DNA of 64,000 nt from Saccharopolyspora erythraea (GCF_018141105.1 NZ_CP054839.1:1488001-1552000), one strand, 5' to 3'; shown: positions 40,082-48,475, counted from the stretch's first letter. Made by a program: numbers and translations. Notes: a model not told the origin generated them from the sequence alone.

Positions 40082-40821
40082 TGGACCCCGAGCAGATCCT
40101 GCGCAGCGTCAACACGCCGCTGACCAGCCCCGCCTACGCGCCGGTGGCGGCCCGGTTCACCGACCGCGAATACCTCAACATCGTCTACCGCACCGATGCC
40201 GACGCGCTGCGGGCCGTGGTGCCCGAACCGCTGGAGATCGACGAGCCGCTGGTCCGGTTCGAGGTCATGAAGATGGGTGATGTCACCTCGTTCGGGCCCT
40301 ACGTCGAGGCGGGGCAGGCGATCCCGGTGCGGCTGGGCGACGAGCGCGGCGAGTACGTGCACGCCATGTACCTCGACAACTTCCCGGCCACGGCCGCAGG
40401 GCGCGAAATCAGCGCCTACCCCAAGGTGATGGGAAAGCCGTCGCTGTACGCCGACGGCGCCGCGCTGGTCGGCACCCTCGACATCGGAAACCTGCGCGTG
40501 GCCAACGCGACCATGGGCTACAAGCACCACCCGCTCGACCTCGGCGAGGCCGAGGCGCAGATCACGGCGCCCGCGTTCATGCTCAAGATCGTGCCGGGCT
40601 ACCGCGGCGAGCCGCGGGTCTGCGAGCTGGTTCGCAGCCAGATCACCGACATCGTGGTCAAGGAGGCCCACACCGGCCCGGCCCGGTTGCAGCTCTTCGA
40701 GCACGTGCTGGCTCCGCTGGCCGACCTCCCGGTGCGCGAGGTCGTCTCGGCCAGCCACATCGTCACCGACCTCACCCTCGGCGGTGCGGTCCCGGTTCAC
40801 GACTACCTGGAGGCGTCATGA
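40081..40821 (+). CDS. Acetoacetate decarboxylase-family protein
   Basis: 246 residues from ATG 40081. ATG 40066 is also in frame, but the TGATG pattern of the operon favours 40081. The ADC fold shows in VRFEVMKMGDVTSFGPY and in the Schiff-base region EISAYPKVMGKPSLY, where the first Lys is the candidate catalytic residue. The adjacent Lys of the Clostridium enzyme is Val here, so its chemistry may be altered; many such relatives are not acetoacetate decarboxylases. Position between crotonase and 3-hydroxyacyl-CoA dehydrogenase suggests a beta-keto acid or a branched keto intermediate as substrate. Confidence 0.85.
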   Translation: MDPEQILRSVNTPLTSPAYAPVAARFTDREYLNIVYRTDADALRAVVPEPLEIDEPLVRFEVMKMGDVTSFGPYVEAGQAIPVRLGDERGEYVHAMYLDNFPATAAGREISAYPKVMGKPSLYADGAALVGTLDIGNLRVANATMGYKHHPLDLGEAEAQITAPAFMLKIVPGYRGEPRVCELVRSQITDIVVKEAHTGPARLQLFEHVLAPLADLPVREVVSASHIVTDLTLGGAVPVHDYLEAS

Positions 40822-41771
40822 GTCCTGAGTGGAGTCCCGGCGGCTGGAACACCGTTGCCGTGGTCGGCGCGGGCACCATCGGGCTGGGCTGGGCGGCGCT
40901 TTTCTCCGCGCACGGACTGAAGGTCCGCATCACCGACCCCCGCGACGACCTCGCCTCCGTCGTCGCCGACTCGATGCCACTGCTGGCCGAGAGCATGGGG
41001 CGCGAAACCGACGAGTTGCTCGCCGGGATCGAGATCGCGGACAACCTCGCCGACGCGGTCGCCGACGCCGACCTGGTGCAGGAGAACGGACCTGAACGCC
41101 TGGAGTTCAAGCAGCATCTCTTCGCCGACATCGCCCGCCACGCGCCCCCGCATGCGGTGCTGGCCTCGTCCAGCTCCGGCATCGTCGCCACCGCCATCGC
41201 CGACCACCTGCCCGACGAGGTGGCGCGGCGGCTGCTCATCGCCCACCCCTTCAACCCGCCGCAGGTGGTGCCGCTGGTGGAGATCGTTCCCGGCGAGCGC
41301 ACCGAGGAGCGGGTGACTGAGGCGGCTACCGCCTTCTACACCGCCCTGGGCAAGACGCCTGTGCGGCTGCGCAAGGAGATCCCGGGCTTCGTCGCCAACC
41401 GCCTGCAGAGCGCCGTGATGCGCGAGGCGACGCACCTGGTGCTTGAAGGCGTGGTGCGCGCCGACGAGCTCGACACCGTCATGAAGTCGTCGCTCGGCGG
41501 ACGCTACGCCGCGATCGGGCCGTTCGAGAGCTTCCACCTCGGCGGCGGTCCCGGCGGCATCCGGCACATGATGCGCCACCTCGGCGCCGGGATGGCCGAG
41601 CGCTGGAAGGAGCTCGGGCAGCCCGAGCCGACCCAGTCGGACATCGCGCTGGTGGTCGAGCAGACCGAGGACGCCTATGGCGCCGGTCCCGACGCCTATC
41701 GCACGCGGGCACGCACCCGCGACCGCAAGCAGACCGCCATCAACAGCATTTCCCAGACCGAAGGTGACTGA
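40818..41771 (+). CDS. 3-hydroxyacyl-CoA dehydrogenase family (carnitine/lambda-crystallin-like)
   Basis: 317 residues, a single-domain-pair enzyme. The N-terminal NAD motif is VGAGTIGLGWAALF. The signature DLVQENGPERLEFKQHLF precedes the catalytic His/Glu pair in LLIAHPFNPPQVVPLVEIVPG. Length and HPFNP wording are closer to L-carnitine dehydrogenase and lambda-crystallin than to FadB. ATG 40818 overlaps the previous stop (ATGA). It oxidises a 3-hydroxy acid or its CoA ester with NAD. Position suggests it follows the crotonase. Confidence 0.9.
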   Translation: MSPEWSPGGWNTVAVVGAGTIGLGWAALFSAHGLKVRITDPRDDLASVVADSMPLLAESMGRETDELLAGIEIADNLADAVADADLVQENGPERLEFKQHLFADIARHAPPHAVLASSSSGIVATAIADHLPDEVARRLLIAHPFNPPQVVPLVEIVPGERTEERVTEAATAFYTALGKTPVRLRKEIPGFVANRLQSAVMREATHLVLEGVVRADELDTVMKSSLGGRYAAIGPFESFHLGGGPGGIRHMMRHLGAGMAERWKELGQPEPTQSDIALVVEQTEDAYGAGPDAYRTRARTRDRKQTAINSISQTEGD

Positions 41772-41777
41772 TAACGA

Positions 41778-42959
41778 ATGGCCAAGGTGAACCCCAACCC
41801 CGACTTCTTCGGCTTCGCCGAGCTGCTCTCGGACTCCGAGCGCGCCGAGCTGGCCGAGATCCGCGAGTACCTGGAGCGCGAGATCAAGCCGATCGCCAAC
41901 GAGGCGTGGGCGAAGGCCGAGTTTCCCGCCGAGGCGATCGAGAAGTTCGCCAAGCTCGGCATCGCGGGCGTCCAGTATCCCGAGTACGGCGACGGAAATC
42001 CGCGCGGCGCCCTGTTCACCGGGTTCCTCAGCGTCGAGCTGAACCGGATCGACCCCTCCCTCGCGGTGTTCTCAGGTGTCCACAGCGGACTGGCGATGGG
42101 CAGCATCCACGGCGGTGGCGACCAGGAGCAGCGGGACCGCTGGATGCCGGACATGGTCGCGATGAACAAGATCGGCGCGTTCGCCCTCACCGAACCCGAA
42201 GGCGGCTCCGACGTCGCGGGCGGCATGCGCACCACTGCACGGCGGGAGGGCGACGAGTGGGTGCTCAACGGCGCCAAGCGCTGGATCGGCAACGGCACCT
42301 TCGCCGACCTGGTCGTGGTGTGGGCGCGTGACGAGGCGGACGGCAACGTCAAGGGCTTCGTGGTCGAGAAGGGCACGCCCGGCTTCACCGCCACCAAGAT
42401 CGAAGGCAAGATCGCGCTGCGGACCGTGCAGAACGCCGACATCGTCCTCGACGGTGTGCGTGTCCCGGAGGCCAACCGGCTGCAGAACATCAACACTTTC
42501 CGCGACACCGCGCGGGTGCTGGCCAAGACCCGGGGTGGCGTGGCCTGGCAGGCCCTCGGCGTGGCGATCCGCGCCTACGAGCTGGCGCGCGAGTACGCGG
42601 TCGAGCGGGTGCAGTTCGGCAAGCCCATCGCGTCGTTCCAGATGATCCAGGACCTGCTGGTGAAGATGCTCGGCAACGTCACGGCCATGTTCGGCGTGGT
42701 GGTCCGCCTCGCGCAGCTCACCGAGCAGGGCACCGCGGGCGCCGACCAGGCCGCGCTGGCCAAGGCGTTCACCACGACCCGCATGCGCGAGGTGGTGTCC
42801 TGGGCGCGGGAGCTGTTCGGCGGCAACGGGATCGTGCTCGACTACGAGATCGCGAAGTTCTTCTCCGACGCCGAGGCGGTGTACTCCTTCGAGGGCTCGC
42901 GGGAGATGAACACCCTCATCGTCGGCAAGTCCATCACCGGCATCAGCGCCTTCGCCTGA
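41778..42959 (+). CDS. Acyl-CoA dehydrogenase, glutaryl-CoA dehydrogenase-like
   Basis: 393 residues. ACAD features: GAFALTEPEGGSD near residue 140, GAKRWIGNGTFAD, RVQFGKPIASFQMIQ, and the C-terminal YSFEGSREMNTLIVGK with catalytic Glu at about 372, matching the GCDH group. But the Arg that binds the distal carboxylate in human GCDH (Arg94 in VDSGYRS) aligns by eye with Ala in this protein's IDPSLAV segment, so glutaryl-CoA is not the certain substrate. It ends a five-gene operon preceded by a LysR gene. A hairpin follows. Confidence 0.92.
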   Translation: MAKVNPNPDFFGFAELLSDSERAELAEIREYLEREIKPIANEAWAKAEFPAEAIEKFAKLGIAGVQYPEYGDGNPRGALFTGFLSVELNRIDPSLAVFSGVHSGLAMGSIHGGGDQEQRDRWMPDMVAMNKIGAFALTEPEGGSDVAGGMRTTARREGDEWVLNGAKRWIGNGTFADLVVVWARDEADGNVKGFVVEKGTPGFTATKIEGKIALRTVQNADIVLDGVRVPEANRLQNINTFRDTARVLAKTRGGVAWQALGVAIRAYELAREYAVERVQFGKPIASFQMIQDLLVKMLGNVTAMFGVVVRLAQLTEQGTAGADQAALAKAFTTTRMREVVSWARELFGGNGIVLDYEIAKFFSDAEAVYSFEGSREMNTLIVGKSITGISAFA

Positions 42960-42977
42960 TCCGGACGCGGACCGTTC

Positions 42978-43002
42978 GGGCCGTCGGCAGTGCCGGCGGC
43001 CC
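42978..43002 (+). terminator. Hairpin after the acyl-CoA dehydrogenase operon
   Basis: GGGCCGTCGG (42978-42987) pairs with CCGGCGGCCC (42993-43002) with one mismatch and a 5-base loop, starting 18 bases after the stop. A plausible factor-independent stop for the five-gene operon, though no T run is present. Confidence 0.5.
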
Positions 43003-43186
43003 GCCGTCCACGGGCCGGTGGTGCTCGGCATCGGCGCTGGAAGCGCTAACACCGCCTTTCGCGTTGCAGCCAGGGCAAAACGTCGAGCGTTGGGGTGGTT
43101 GTGCGCGAACACCGGCGCGCCAGGGTGTTTCGCACACCTGAGCGTCGGGATCATGGCGCCTCCACTCGAACCCCCGGGGGAACGCC

Positions 43187-44050
43187 ATGACGCAGTCCGA
43201 CCCAACGGTCCGCAGCCAGGAACTCGGCGACGAACTCCGAACCCTGCGCGAGGCCAACGCCCTCAGCCTCGTCGACGCCGCCCGGCGCATCGACGCCTCC
43301 GGCAGCAAGCTCAGCCGCATCGAAACCGGCATCAGCGCCCCGTCCGCCGAAGACGTCTCCGGCCTGCTGGTGCTCTACGGCGTGAACGGCGAGAAGCGCC
43401 GGGAACTCCTCGCCCTGGCCAGGGAGTCCGAACGCCGAGGCTGGTGGCAGCGCAACCACCCGGGCTTCGCCGAACGGCAACGAACACTCGTGTCGCTGGA
43501 GGCGAAAGCCGACAGCATCGTCAACTTCGAGCCGATCGTGGTGCCGGGGCTGCTCCAGACAGGTGAGTACACCCGGGCGATCATGCGCGATTCGGGTGTG
43601 GTGCCGGAGCCTCAGATCGAAGCACGGATGGTCACGCGCCTGCACCGGCACGCCGTGCTCAGGCGCGAGCACCCTCCCAAGCTGTTGGCCGTGATGGACG
43701 AACTCGTGCTGAAACGGCCCATCGGCGGACCCGAGGTGCTGCGCCGCCAGATCGAATACCTGCTGGAGGCGTGCACGATGCCCAACGTGACCATCCGGAT
43801 CGTGCCCAACGACGGGCGGGCTCACGCCGGGGTCGACGGCGCCTTCACAGTGCTGCGGCGCTCCGGCATGTCGGCGGTGATCTTCGCCGAGACGCTGACC
43901 TCGTGCCTGTTCCTGGAGGACAAGGCCGAGATAGAAACCTACGAGTACGTACTTCGAACTCTTTCAGAGCGTGCCCTCGACCAGCGCGGGTCGATAGCAT
44001 TGATGGCAGACCTGGCTCGACGGCTGGACTCGGAGGAGAGCGGCACATGA
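43187..44050 (+). CDS. Scr1-family helix-turn-helix regulator (DUF5753)
   Basis: 287 residues. The N-terminal XRE helix-turn-helix is LRTLREANALSLVDAARRIDASGSKLSRIETG. The C-terminal DUF5753 domain includes IVVPGLLQTGEYTRA, followed by the characteristic RMVTRLHRHAVLRRE. GGGGGAA lies upstream of the ATG. Such genes pair with a small DUF397 gene, here overlapping by ATGA. Family members are pleiotropic regulators in streptomycetes and relatives; the target genes are unknown. Some act with the DUF397 partner like a toxin-antitoxin-like pair. Confidence 0.93.
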   Translation: MTQSDPTVRSQELGDELRTLREANALSLVDAARRIDASGSKLSRIETGISAPSAEDVSGLLVLYGVNGEKRRELLALARESERRGWWQRNHPGFAERQRTLVSLEAKADSIVNFEPIVVPGLLQTGEYTRAIMRDSGVVPEPQIEARMVTRLHRHAVLRREHPPKLLAVMDELVLKRPIGGPEVLRRQIEYLLEACTMPNVTIRIVPNDGRAHAGVDGAFTVLRRSGMSAVIFAETLTSCLFLEDKAEIETYEYVLRTLSERALDQRGSIALMADLARRLDSEESGT

Positions 44051-44229
44051 CTCGCATCAACCCACACGAGCTGATCTGGCGCCGGAGCAGCCGGAGCGGC
44101 AACAACCTCAACTGCGTCGAAATCGCCAGAGTGCCCGAGGCGGTTGCCGTCCGCGACTCCAAGGACCCCGAAGGCCCCGCCCTCGTCTTCACCTCGACCG
44201 CCTTCACCGCCTTCCTGCGTCGGCTCTGA
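44047..44229 (+). CDS. DUF397 small protein
   Basis: 60 residues, with the hallmark SGNN..CVEIA region and VRDSKDPEGPALVFT. ATG overlaps the TGA of the Scr1-type gene, so the two are made together. DUF397 proteins bind their regulator partner in the known examples (like Scr1-Scr2). Length matches the family. No function beyond this is established here. Confidence 0.92.
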   Translation: MTRINPHELIWRRSSRSGNNLNCVEIARVPEAVAVRDSKDPEGPALVFTSTAFTAFLRRL

Positions 44230-44245
44230 ACCAGGACGGTCTTCG

Positions 44246-44839
44246 ATGGCGTCTCGCACGCTCTACCTCGCACGACATGGCGACGCCCCGTCCGGCGACT
44301 CGCTGAGCGAAGTCGGCCGCGCGCAGGCGGCGCTGCTCGGCGAGCGGCTGCACAACGTCCCTCTCGACGCGGTCCACCACAGCCCTTGGCCTCGTGCGGT
44401 CGAGACCGCGAAGCTGGTCGCGGAGAAGTTGCCGGGCATTGCGGTCACGGTGTCGGACTCGCTCGGCGACCACCTGCCCCCGGTCCCGGACCGTGCCGAG
44501 CTTCCGGCCGCATATCGGGAGTTCATCAACGCCCAACCGACGGCCGAACTGGAGCGGGGCGCATCGCTCGCCGAATCCGCGATCAGCCTCTTCACCGGTG
44601 AGACCGAGTCCGACATCCACGAGCTGCTGGTCACGCACGCCTTCGTCATCGGCTGGTTCGTCCGGCACGCCCTCGACGCGCCGGACTGGCGTTGGATGGG
44701 CCTGAACGCGGCGAACTGCTCGCTCACCATCATCCGCTGCCAGCCCGGCCGGCCCCTTTCCCTGTTGTGCTTCAACGACCTGAGCCACCTTCCGGAGGCC
44801 CTGCGGTGGACCGGGTTCCCCGCGGAGCTGCGCCCGTGA
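44246..44839 (+). CDS. Histidine phosphatase (phosphoglycerate mutase-like)
   Basis: 197 residues. The RHG catalytic motif is YLARHGDAPSG (residues 6-16). VHHSPWPRAVETA supplies the second Arg. The second His is in LLVTHAFVIGWF. Together these residues form the phosphohistidine pocket. It begins 16 bases after DUF397 and is probably cotranscribed. Substrate unknown; similar small members dephosphorylate sugars or nucleotides. It is convergent with the esterase-like gene starting at 46087. Confidence 0.9.
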   Translation: MASRTLYLARHGDAPSGDSLSEVGRAQAALLGERLHNVPLDAVHHSPWPRAVETAKLVAEKLPGIAVTVSDSLGDHLPPVPDRAELPAAYREFINAQPTAELERGASLAESAISLFTGETESDIHELLVTHAFVIGWFVRHALDAPDWRWMGLNAANCSLTIIRCQPGRPLSLLCFNDLSHLPEALRWTGFPAELRP

Positions 44840-44857
44840 CCCGGCTCGGCCGTCCCG

Positions 44858-46087
44858 CTATGCCGCACGCGCGGGTTCGAGGAACCGCACCGCCGTGACC
44901 TCCCGGATGTGGACCACGGCGTCGAACCAGGTGCCGAACGCACAGCCGGACAGGCTGTGGTCGGCGTCGGTGGCGGCGTCGTAGCGCGGGCCGATGACGC
45001 GCGTGCGGCTCGGGAGGTCGCGCCAGCGCCGGACCTCATTCGGCGCGGGGCCGCGCAGGTCGAGCACGAAGGCGTCCTGGTCCACCTCGGCGAAGACCGA
45101 CTCGGCCAGCAGCGGCGAAGACGGCACGACCTCCCACAGCAGGCTGCCGTGGTCGAAGGTCAGCCCGACCGAGACGTACTCCGTGCCGAAGTGGTCGCCG
45201 AGGTAGGTGCCGTCCGTCACCGCGGTGCGCGTGTCCCCGTGCGGGCGGTGCACCGCGGAGTGCCCCGTCCCTCCCCAGTAGACGATGCGCGCACCGGTCA
45301 CCTCGTGCCAGCGGATGATGCCGTCGGCCATCAGCGTGCTGTCGTGCTCTCCGGCGTGGTAGGCGAAGAATCCGGCGACGATGCGTGCGTTCCACTCCGC
45401 ATCGGCCTGCCCTTCGTGCGCGGGCAGCGCGCTGACGATCTGGTGGACCCGGCGCGCCCGCGTCAGCAACCCCGCCTTGTCGTGATGGGCCTGGAACCAG
45501 TCGATGTGGTCGGCGACAGCGCCTTTCGGACGCAGCTCGGCGTAGTGCCGCTCCGCTTCGGCGGGGTCCGGACTGTGCCGGCGCACGTGGTCGAGCACCA
45601 CGTCGTAGGCGTCGGCGCGGACACGCGCGTAGTCGATGCCGACGAGGCGGACGGGATCGCCGGGGTGGTCGCGGTTGTAGGCACGCAGCCACGCCAGCGC
45701 GGATACGAACTCCTCGGTGCGCCACACGCCCCAAACGTCGTCGAGCAGGGCTCGAACATCGCCTTCGCCGGTGCGGATGTGGTGGTCGAGCTGCTGGGCC
45801 TTCGTCCAGTCCTCCTCGATCATCAGCGCGCGGAAACCCATTCGCTCGACCAGGAAACGCAGCAGGCGGAACTTGACCGCGAACAGCTCGTGGGCGAACC
45901 GCGTCGCCTCGCCGATGCCGACGACCTGGGCATCGCCGACGATGTCGCGCAGCGACTCCAGGTCGCTGAGCGGGTCGCCGCCCGGAGCGCCGGTGGCGAT
46001 GGGATGGGCGCGCTCGCTGACCCAGCGCGCGACCGCGGCGCGGTCGAGTGGGCTGGAGTGCTCGAGTGGGCTGGAGTTGTCGGTCAC
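44858..46087 (-). CDS. Erythromycin esterase-family protein
   Basis: 409 residues from GTG 46085-46087, which has GAGGAGGAA just upstream; an upstream GTG region is open but unlike the family. The EreA/EreB-type fold is recognised by GIGEATRFAHELFAVKFRLLRF, MIEEDWTKAQQ, RLVGIDYARV and a VSVGLTFDHGSLLW-type strand. In macrolide esterases the first motif reads ATHG with catalytic His; here it is ATRF, so the His is Arg and only a His three residues later remains. It may therefore not hydrolyse macrolides. An unrelated hydrolytic or synthase role seen in other members is possible. Confidence 0.85.
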   Translation of the reverse strand: MTDNSSPLEHSSPLDRAAVARWVSERAHPIATGAPGGDPLSDLESLRDIVGDAQVVGIGEATRFAHELFAVKFRLLRFLVERMGFRALMIEEDWTKAQQLDHHIRTGEGDVRALLDDVWGVWRTEEFVSALAWLRAYNRDHPGDPVRLVGIDYARVRADAYDVVLDHVRRHSPDPAEAERHYAELRPKGAVADHIDWFQAHHDKAGLLTRARRVHQIVSALPAHEGQADAEWNARIVAGFFAYHAGEHDSTLMADGIIRWHEVTGARIVYWGGTGHSAVHRPHGDTRTAVTDGTYLGDHFGTEYVSVGLTFDHGSLLWEVVPSSPLLAESVFAEVDQDAFVLDLRGPAPNEVRRWRDLPSRTRVIGPRYDAATDADHSLSGCAFGTWFDAVVHIREVTAVRFLEPARAA

Positions 46088-46155
46088 GGGGTTCCTCCTC
46101 TTCTGCCGCTGCGGCGACGGTAGGAGTTCCAGCGGACTCGAAGTCAACAGCCGGG

Positions 46156-46189
46156 TGTTCCCGGGACGGCGCACACCGCCCCGGGAACA
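46156..46189 (-). terminator. Hairpin between the secreted protein and the esterase-like gene
   Basis: TGTTCCCGGG (46156-46165) and CCCGGGAACA (46180-46189) are exact 10-bp arms with a 14-base loop. On the minus strand it lies 21 bases after the secreted-protein stop (46211) and before the esterase promoter, a good terminator position. Confidence 0.65.
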
Positions 46190-46210
46190 TTCTCGGGAAT
46201 CGTGACCGAA

Positions 46211-46669
46211 TCAGCCGTTCGCTGAAATACGGCCGGAGAACGAACCGCAACTGAGCTGGGTGCTGCCTTCGTAATTGCACGCCCGGTAATTGATCCAGCC
46301 ACTGTCGGGAATTGAGAGATTGTGGTCCAGACAGGTGCCGTATCCGACGTCGGCGTGCTTGGTCTTCAGCCCGGAGCTGTCGCTGCGGTAGTAGCGGGCG
46401 ACCGGGTGGTGCCCGTCCTTGGCGTTGTCGCAGATGTAGAGGTGTTCCCCGGTGGGGTTGAAGCACACCATCGCGCCGCCGTCCCCGGAATAGACGGGGT
46501 AGTAGCACTCCGCCGCCGTGACGGCCCCACCGTCGCCGGACAGCACCGACACGGTGGCGGACGGCGCGGCTGCCAGCAGTTCTGGGGTGGTCGGAGTCGC
46601 GTGCGCGAGCCCCGTCCACCCCAGCACCAGACCGAAGGCGGCAGCGCACACCGTGATTGTTCTCCTCAT
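46211..46669 (-). CDS. Small secreted cysteine-rich protein of unknown function
   Basis: 152 residues. Signal peptide MRRTITVCAAAFGLVLGWTGLAHA. The mature chain has six cysteines (AECYY, MVCFN, YICDN, GTCLD, RACNY, LSCGS), enough for three disulfides. The N-terminal mature part has a repeated SGDGGA segment. ICDNAKDGHHP and SGWINYRACN look like a small beta-rich fold. Ending of the gene is locally AT-richer than its neighbours. I see no known domain; a role as secreted inhibitor or binding protein is possible but unsupported. Confidence 0.8.
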   Translation of the reverse strand: MRRTITVCAAAFGLVLGWTGLAHATPTTPELLAAAPSATVSVLSGDGGAVTAAECYYPVYSGDGGAMVCFNPTGEHLYICDNAKDGHHPVARYYRSDSSGLKTKHADVGYGTCLDHNLSIPDSGWINYRACNYEGSTQLSCGSFSGRISANG

Positions 46670-46998
46670 TCAAAAACCCCCGTGTTGCACGGGACCACCG
46701 CGAAAGGTGATCCATCCTTTTTCGCCCTGACCCCCAGGGCAGGGATGAGATTACTCAATTCCAGGAAAAGGAATAGCGACCAACGGCAGGAACACCCGAA
46801 CGTAGCGCGCCAGCGCCTTGATGGAGCAGCTCGGCTCCACCACGCGGGATCGGCGATGACGGTCGGTGCGCGTGACGGCACGGAGATGCGGACGAACGAG
46901 TTGTTTCCCCTCCGGCGAAGAGCAATCCCGGCCCGCCGCGCAACGAGCGGCCCTCCGGCGGCGATAGAAATCGTCGCAGTATCGCCACCAGTCACGTC
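46670..46998. other. Intergenic region, 329 bp
   Basis: No convincing gene. It contains the upstream region of the secreted-protein gene, including an AGGGCAGGGATGAGATTACTC segment and GAGGAGAACAATC at the ribosome site. The minus-strand frame beginning at 46995 has a GNNSFVRIS segment faintly like DUF397, but the rest does not match and I treat it as chance or decay. Confidence 0.4.
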
Positions 46999-48414
46999 TC
47001 ATCCCCGGTTGCGCCCGGGTGCGAGTCGAGACAGCGTCAGCACGATCGCGGCCCCGGCGAGGGAGAGGATGCCGGTGAGCACGGCGACGTGGTTCCAGCC
47101 GGAAAGCCGGCCGGCGATGTCGTCGCCTGGGGAAGAAGCGAGAACAGCGACGACGGTGACCCCGATGGAAGCACCGACGTAACGGGTGGTGTTGTTCATC
47201 CCGACCCCCACGGCGGCGCGGTCGGGCGGGACGGTGGCGGTCGCCTGCCGTCCGAGCCCGGAGTTGAGCACGCCGGTGGCGACGCCTGCGAGGAGCAGGC
47301 CGGGCACCAACTGCCCGGCGGTCGAACCGGTTTCGAGTCCGGTGAGCAGCAGCAGGCCGACACCCGTGACCGCAAGGCCGATCGCCAGCTGCGCCGTCCC
47401 CGTCAGCCGCGCGGCCAGCCGACGGCTGAGCACTGCCGAGACTGCGCTCGCGCCGGACCAGAGCGCGAGCGTCGCGCTGGCCCAAAGGGTGCTCATTCCC
47501 ATGCTGGTGACGAGGAACGTGCAGGCGTAGGACATCAGCGCGATCACACCGGCGCCGGTGGCCGTGGCCGCCACCGTGGCGGCCACGAAGTCACCTCGGC
47601 GGAACAGCGCGAGTTCCACCATGGGCGACCGGCTCCGGAGCTGGCTGACGGCGAAAGCCACCAACGCGACCGCCGCGCCACCGGCGCAGATCAGGGCCGG
47701 GGTGAGGCCACCTTGGCGCCCTTCGACCAGTGCGACCAGCAACAGCCCCAGCCCGCTGGTCATCAACGCGGCACCGAGCAGATCCAGGCGCCTGCCCGGA
47801 ATCACCGCCGTCTTGGGAAAGCACCGCCGCGCGGCGATGGCGATGCCCACCCCGAACGCGGCGAGCAGCCAGTAGGGCGCGCGCCACAGGTCGGCGAGAT
47901 CGAGCAATCCCGTCAGCAGCGGGCCGAGCGCGATGCCCAGCCCCATGCTGGCTCCCCACCAACTGGCCGAGACCGATCTGGCTCCGGCATCGCCGGCCAC
48001 CCCGGCCACGAGTCCCAGCCCGGTGGCGATCAGACCCGCCGCCCCAACACCTTCGACGAGTCGCCCGATGACGAACTGCGTCGCCGTGGCCGCGGTGGCG
48101 CACACCGCGGAACCTGCCGTGAAGACCCATGCACCGAGCTCGAAGACCCTCCGGCGGCCGGACTGGTCGGCCAGCGCTCCCGCCGTCAGCAGGCTCACCG
48201 CGAGGCCGGTGCTCATCGAGCTGAGGATCCACATGGTGGCTCCCGGCGTGGCGGCCAGCGCGGCGGTGACCGTCGCCGCGTTCCCCAACGGACCCGAGTA
48301 GGCCAGCATGGCCCCGAACGTGCTCAGCGACGTCAGCGCGAGCGCCGCCACGAACGATCCACGTGCACCTTCGGCGTGCCGGGGCACGGAATCGCGAAGC
48401 CTTAGTCTGTTCAC
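46999..48414 (-). CDS. MFS drug-efflux transporter (DHA2-like, 14 helices)
   Basis: 471 residues with about 14 hydrophobic segments. GALADQSGRRRVFELG is the MFS loop between helices 2 and 3 (GADxxGRRR type), and GLIATGLGLVAGVAG fits helix 5. DHA2 exporters pump drugs or dyes. The GTG start at 48412-48414 sits inside one of two identical HxlR operator sites, so the transcript may be leaderless and tightly controlled; an in-frame GTG at 48387 is an alternative. The regulator gene is divergent 61 bases away. The compound exported is probably one that the HxlR protein senses. Confidence 0.9.
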   Translation of the reverse strand: MNRLRLRDSVPRHAEGARGSFVAALALTSLSTFGAMLAYSGPLGNAATVTAALAATPGATMWILSSMSTGLAVSLLTAGALADQSGRRRVFELGAWVFTAGSAVCATAATATQFVIGRLVEGVGAAGLIATGLGLVAGVAGDAGARSVSASWWGASMGLGIALGPLLTGLLDLADLWRAPYWLLAAFGVGIAIAARRCFPKTAVIPGRRLDLLGAALMTSGLGLLLVALVEGRQGGLTPALICAGGAAVALVAFAVSQLRSRSPMVELALFRRGDFVAATVAATATGAGVIALMSYACTFLVTSMGMSTLWASATLALWSGASAVSAVLSRRLAARLTGTAQLAIGLAVTGVGLLLLTGLETGSTAGQLVPGLLLAGVATGVLNSGLGRQATATVPPDRAAVGVGMNNTTRYVGASIGVTVVAVLASSPGDDIAGRLSGWNHVAVLTGILSLAGAAIVLTLSRLAPGRNRG

Positions 48415-48453
48415 CAGACCATAATCGCACAGAGGTGGTCTGGTGAACAGACC
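48405..48453. promoter_or_regulatory. Paired HxlR operators between MFS and hxlR genes
   Basis: GTCTGTTCACCAGACC at 48405-48420 and its exact reverse complement at 48437-48452 form a 16-bp inverted repeat. Each copy is itself a GTCTG-N5-CAGAC near-palindrome. The first overlaps the MFS start codon and the second lies about 25 bases before the hxlR start. Mutual control of both genes by HxlR is the obvious reading. Confidence 0.8.
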
Positions 48454-48475
48454 ACGAGGCCGGTAGGGTGGTGGC

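Noticed and set aside
41778-42959. Naming the last gene of the 38-43 kb operon glutaryl-CoA dehydrogenase outright
   Set aside because: The catalytic Glu region fits, but the Arg that binds the distal carboxylate is not seen.
38082-42959. Carnitine operon (CaiA, CaiB, CaiD equivalents)
   Set aside because: The families match in type, but the gene order, the acetoacetate-decarboxylase-like gene and the lack of a betaine transporter argue against it; kept as one option only.
46666-46995. A minus-strand frame with GNNSFVRIS, faintly like DUF397
   Set aside because: Only a short stretch resembles DUF397; the conserved RDSKDP part is absent in all frames.
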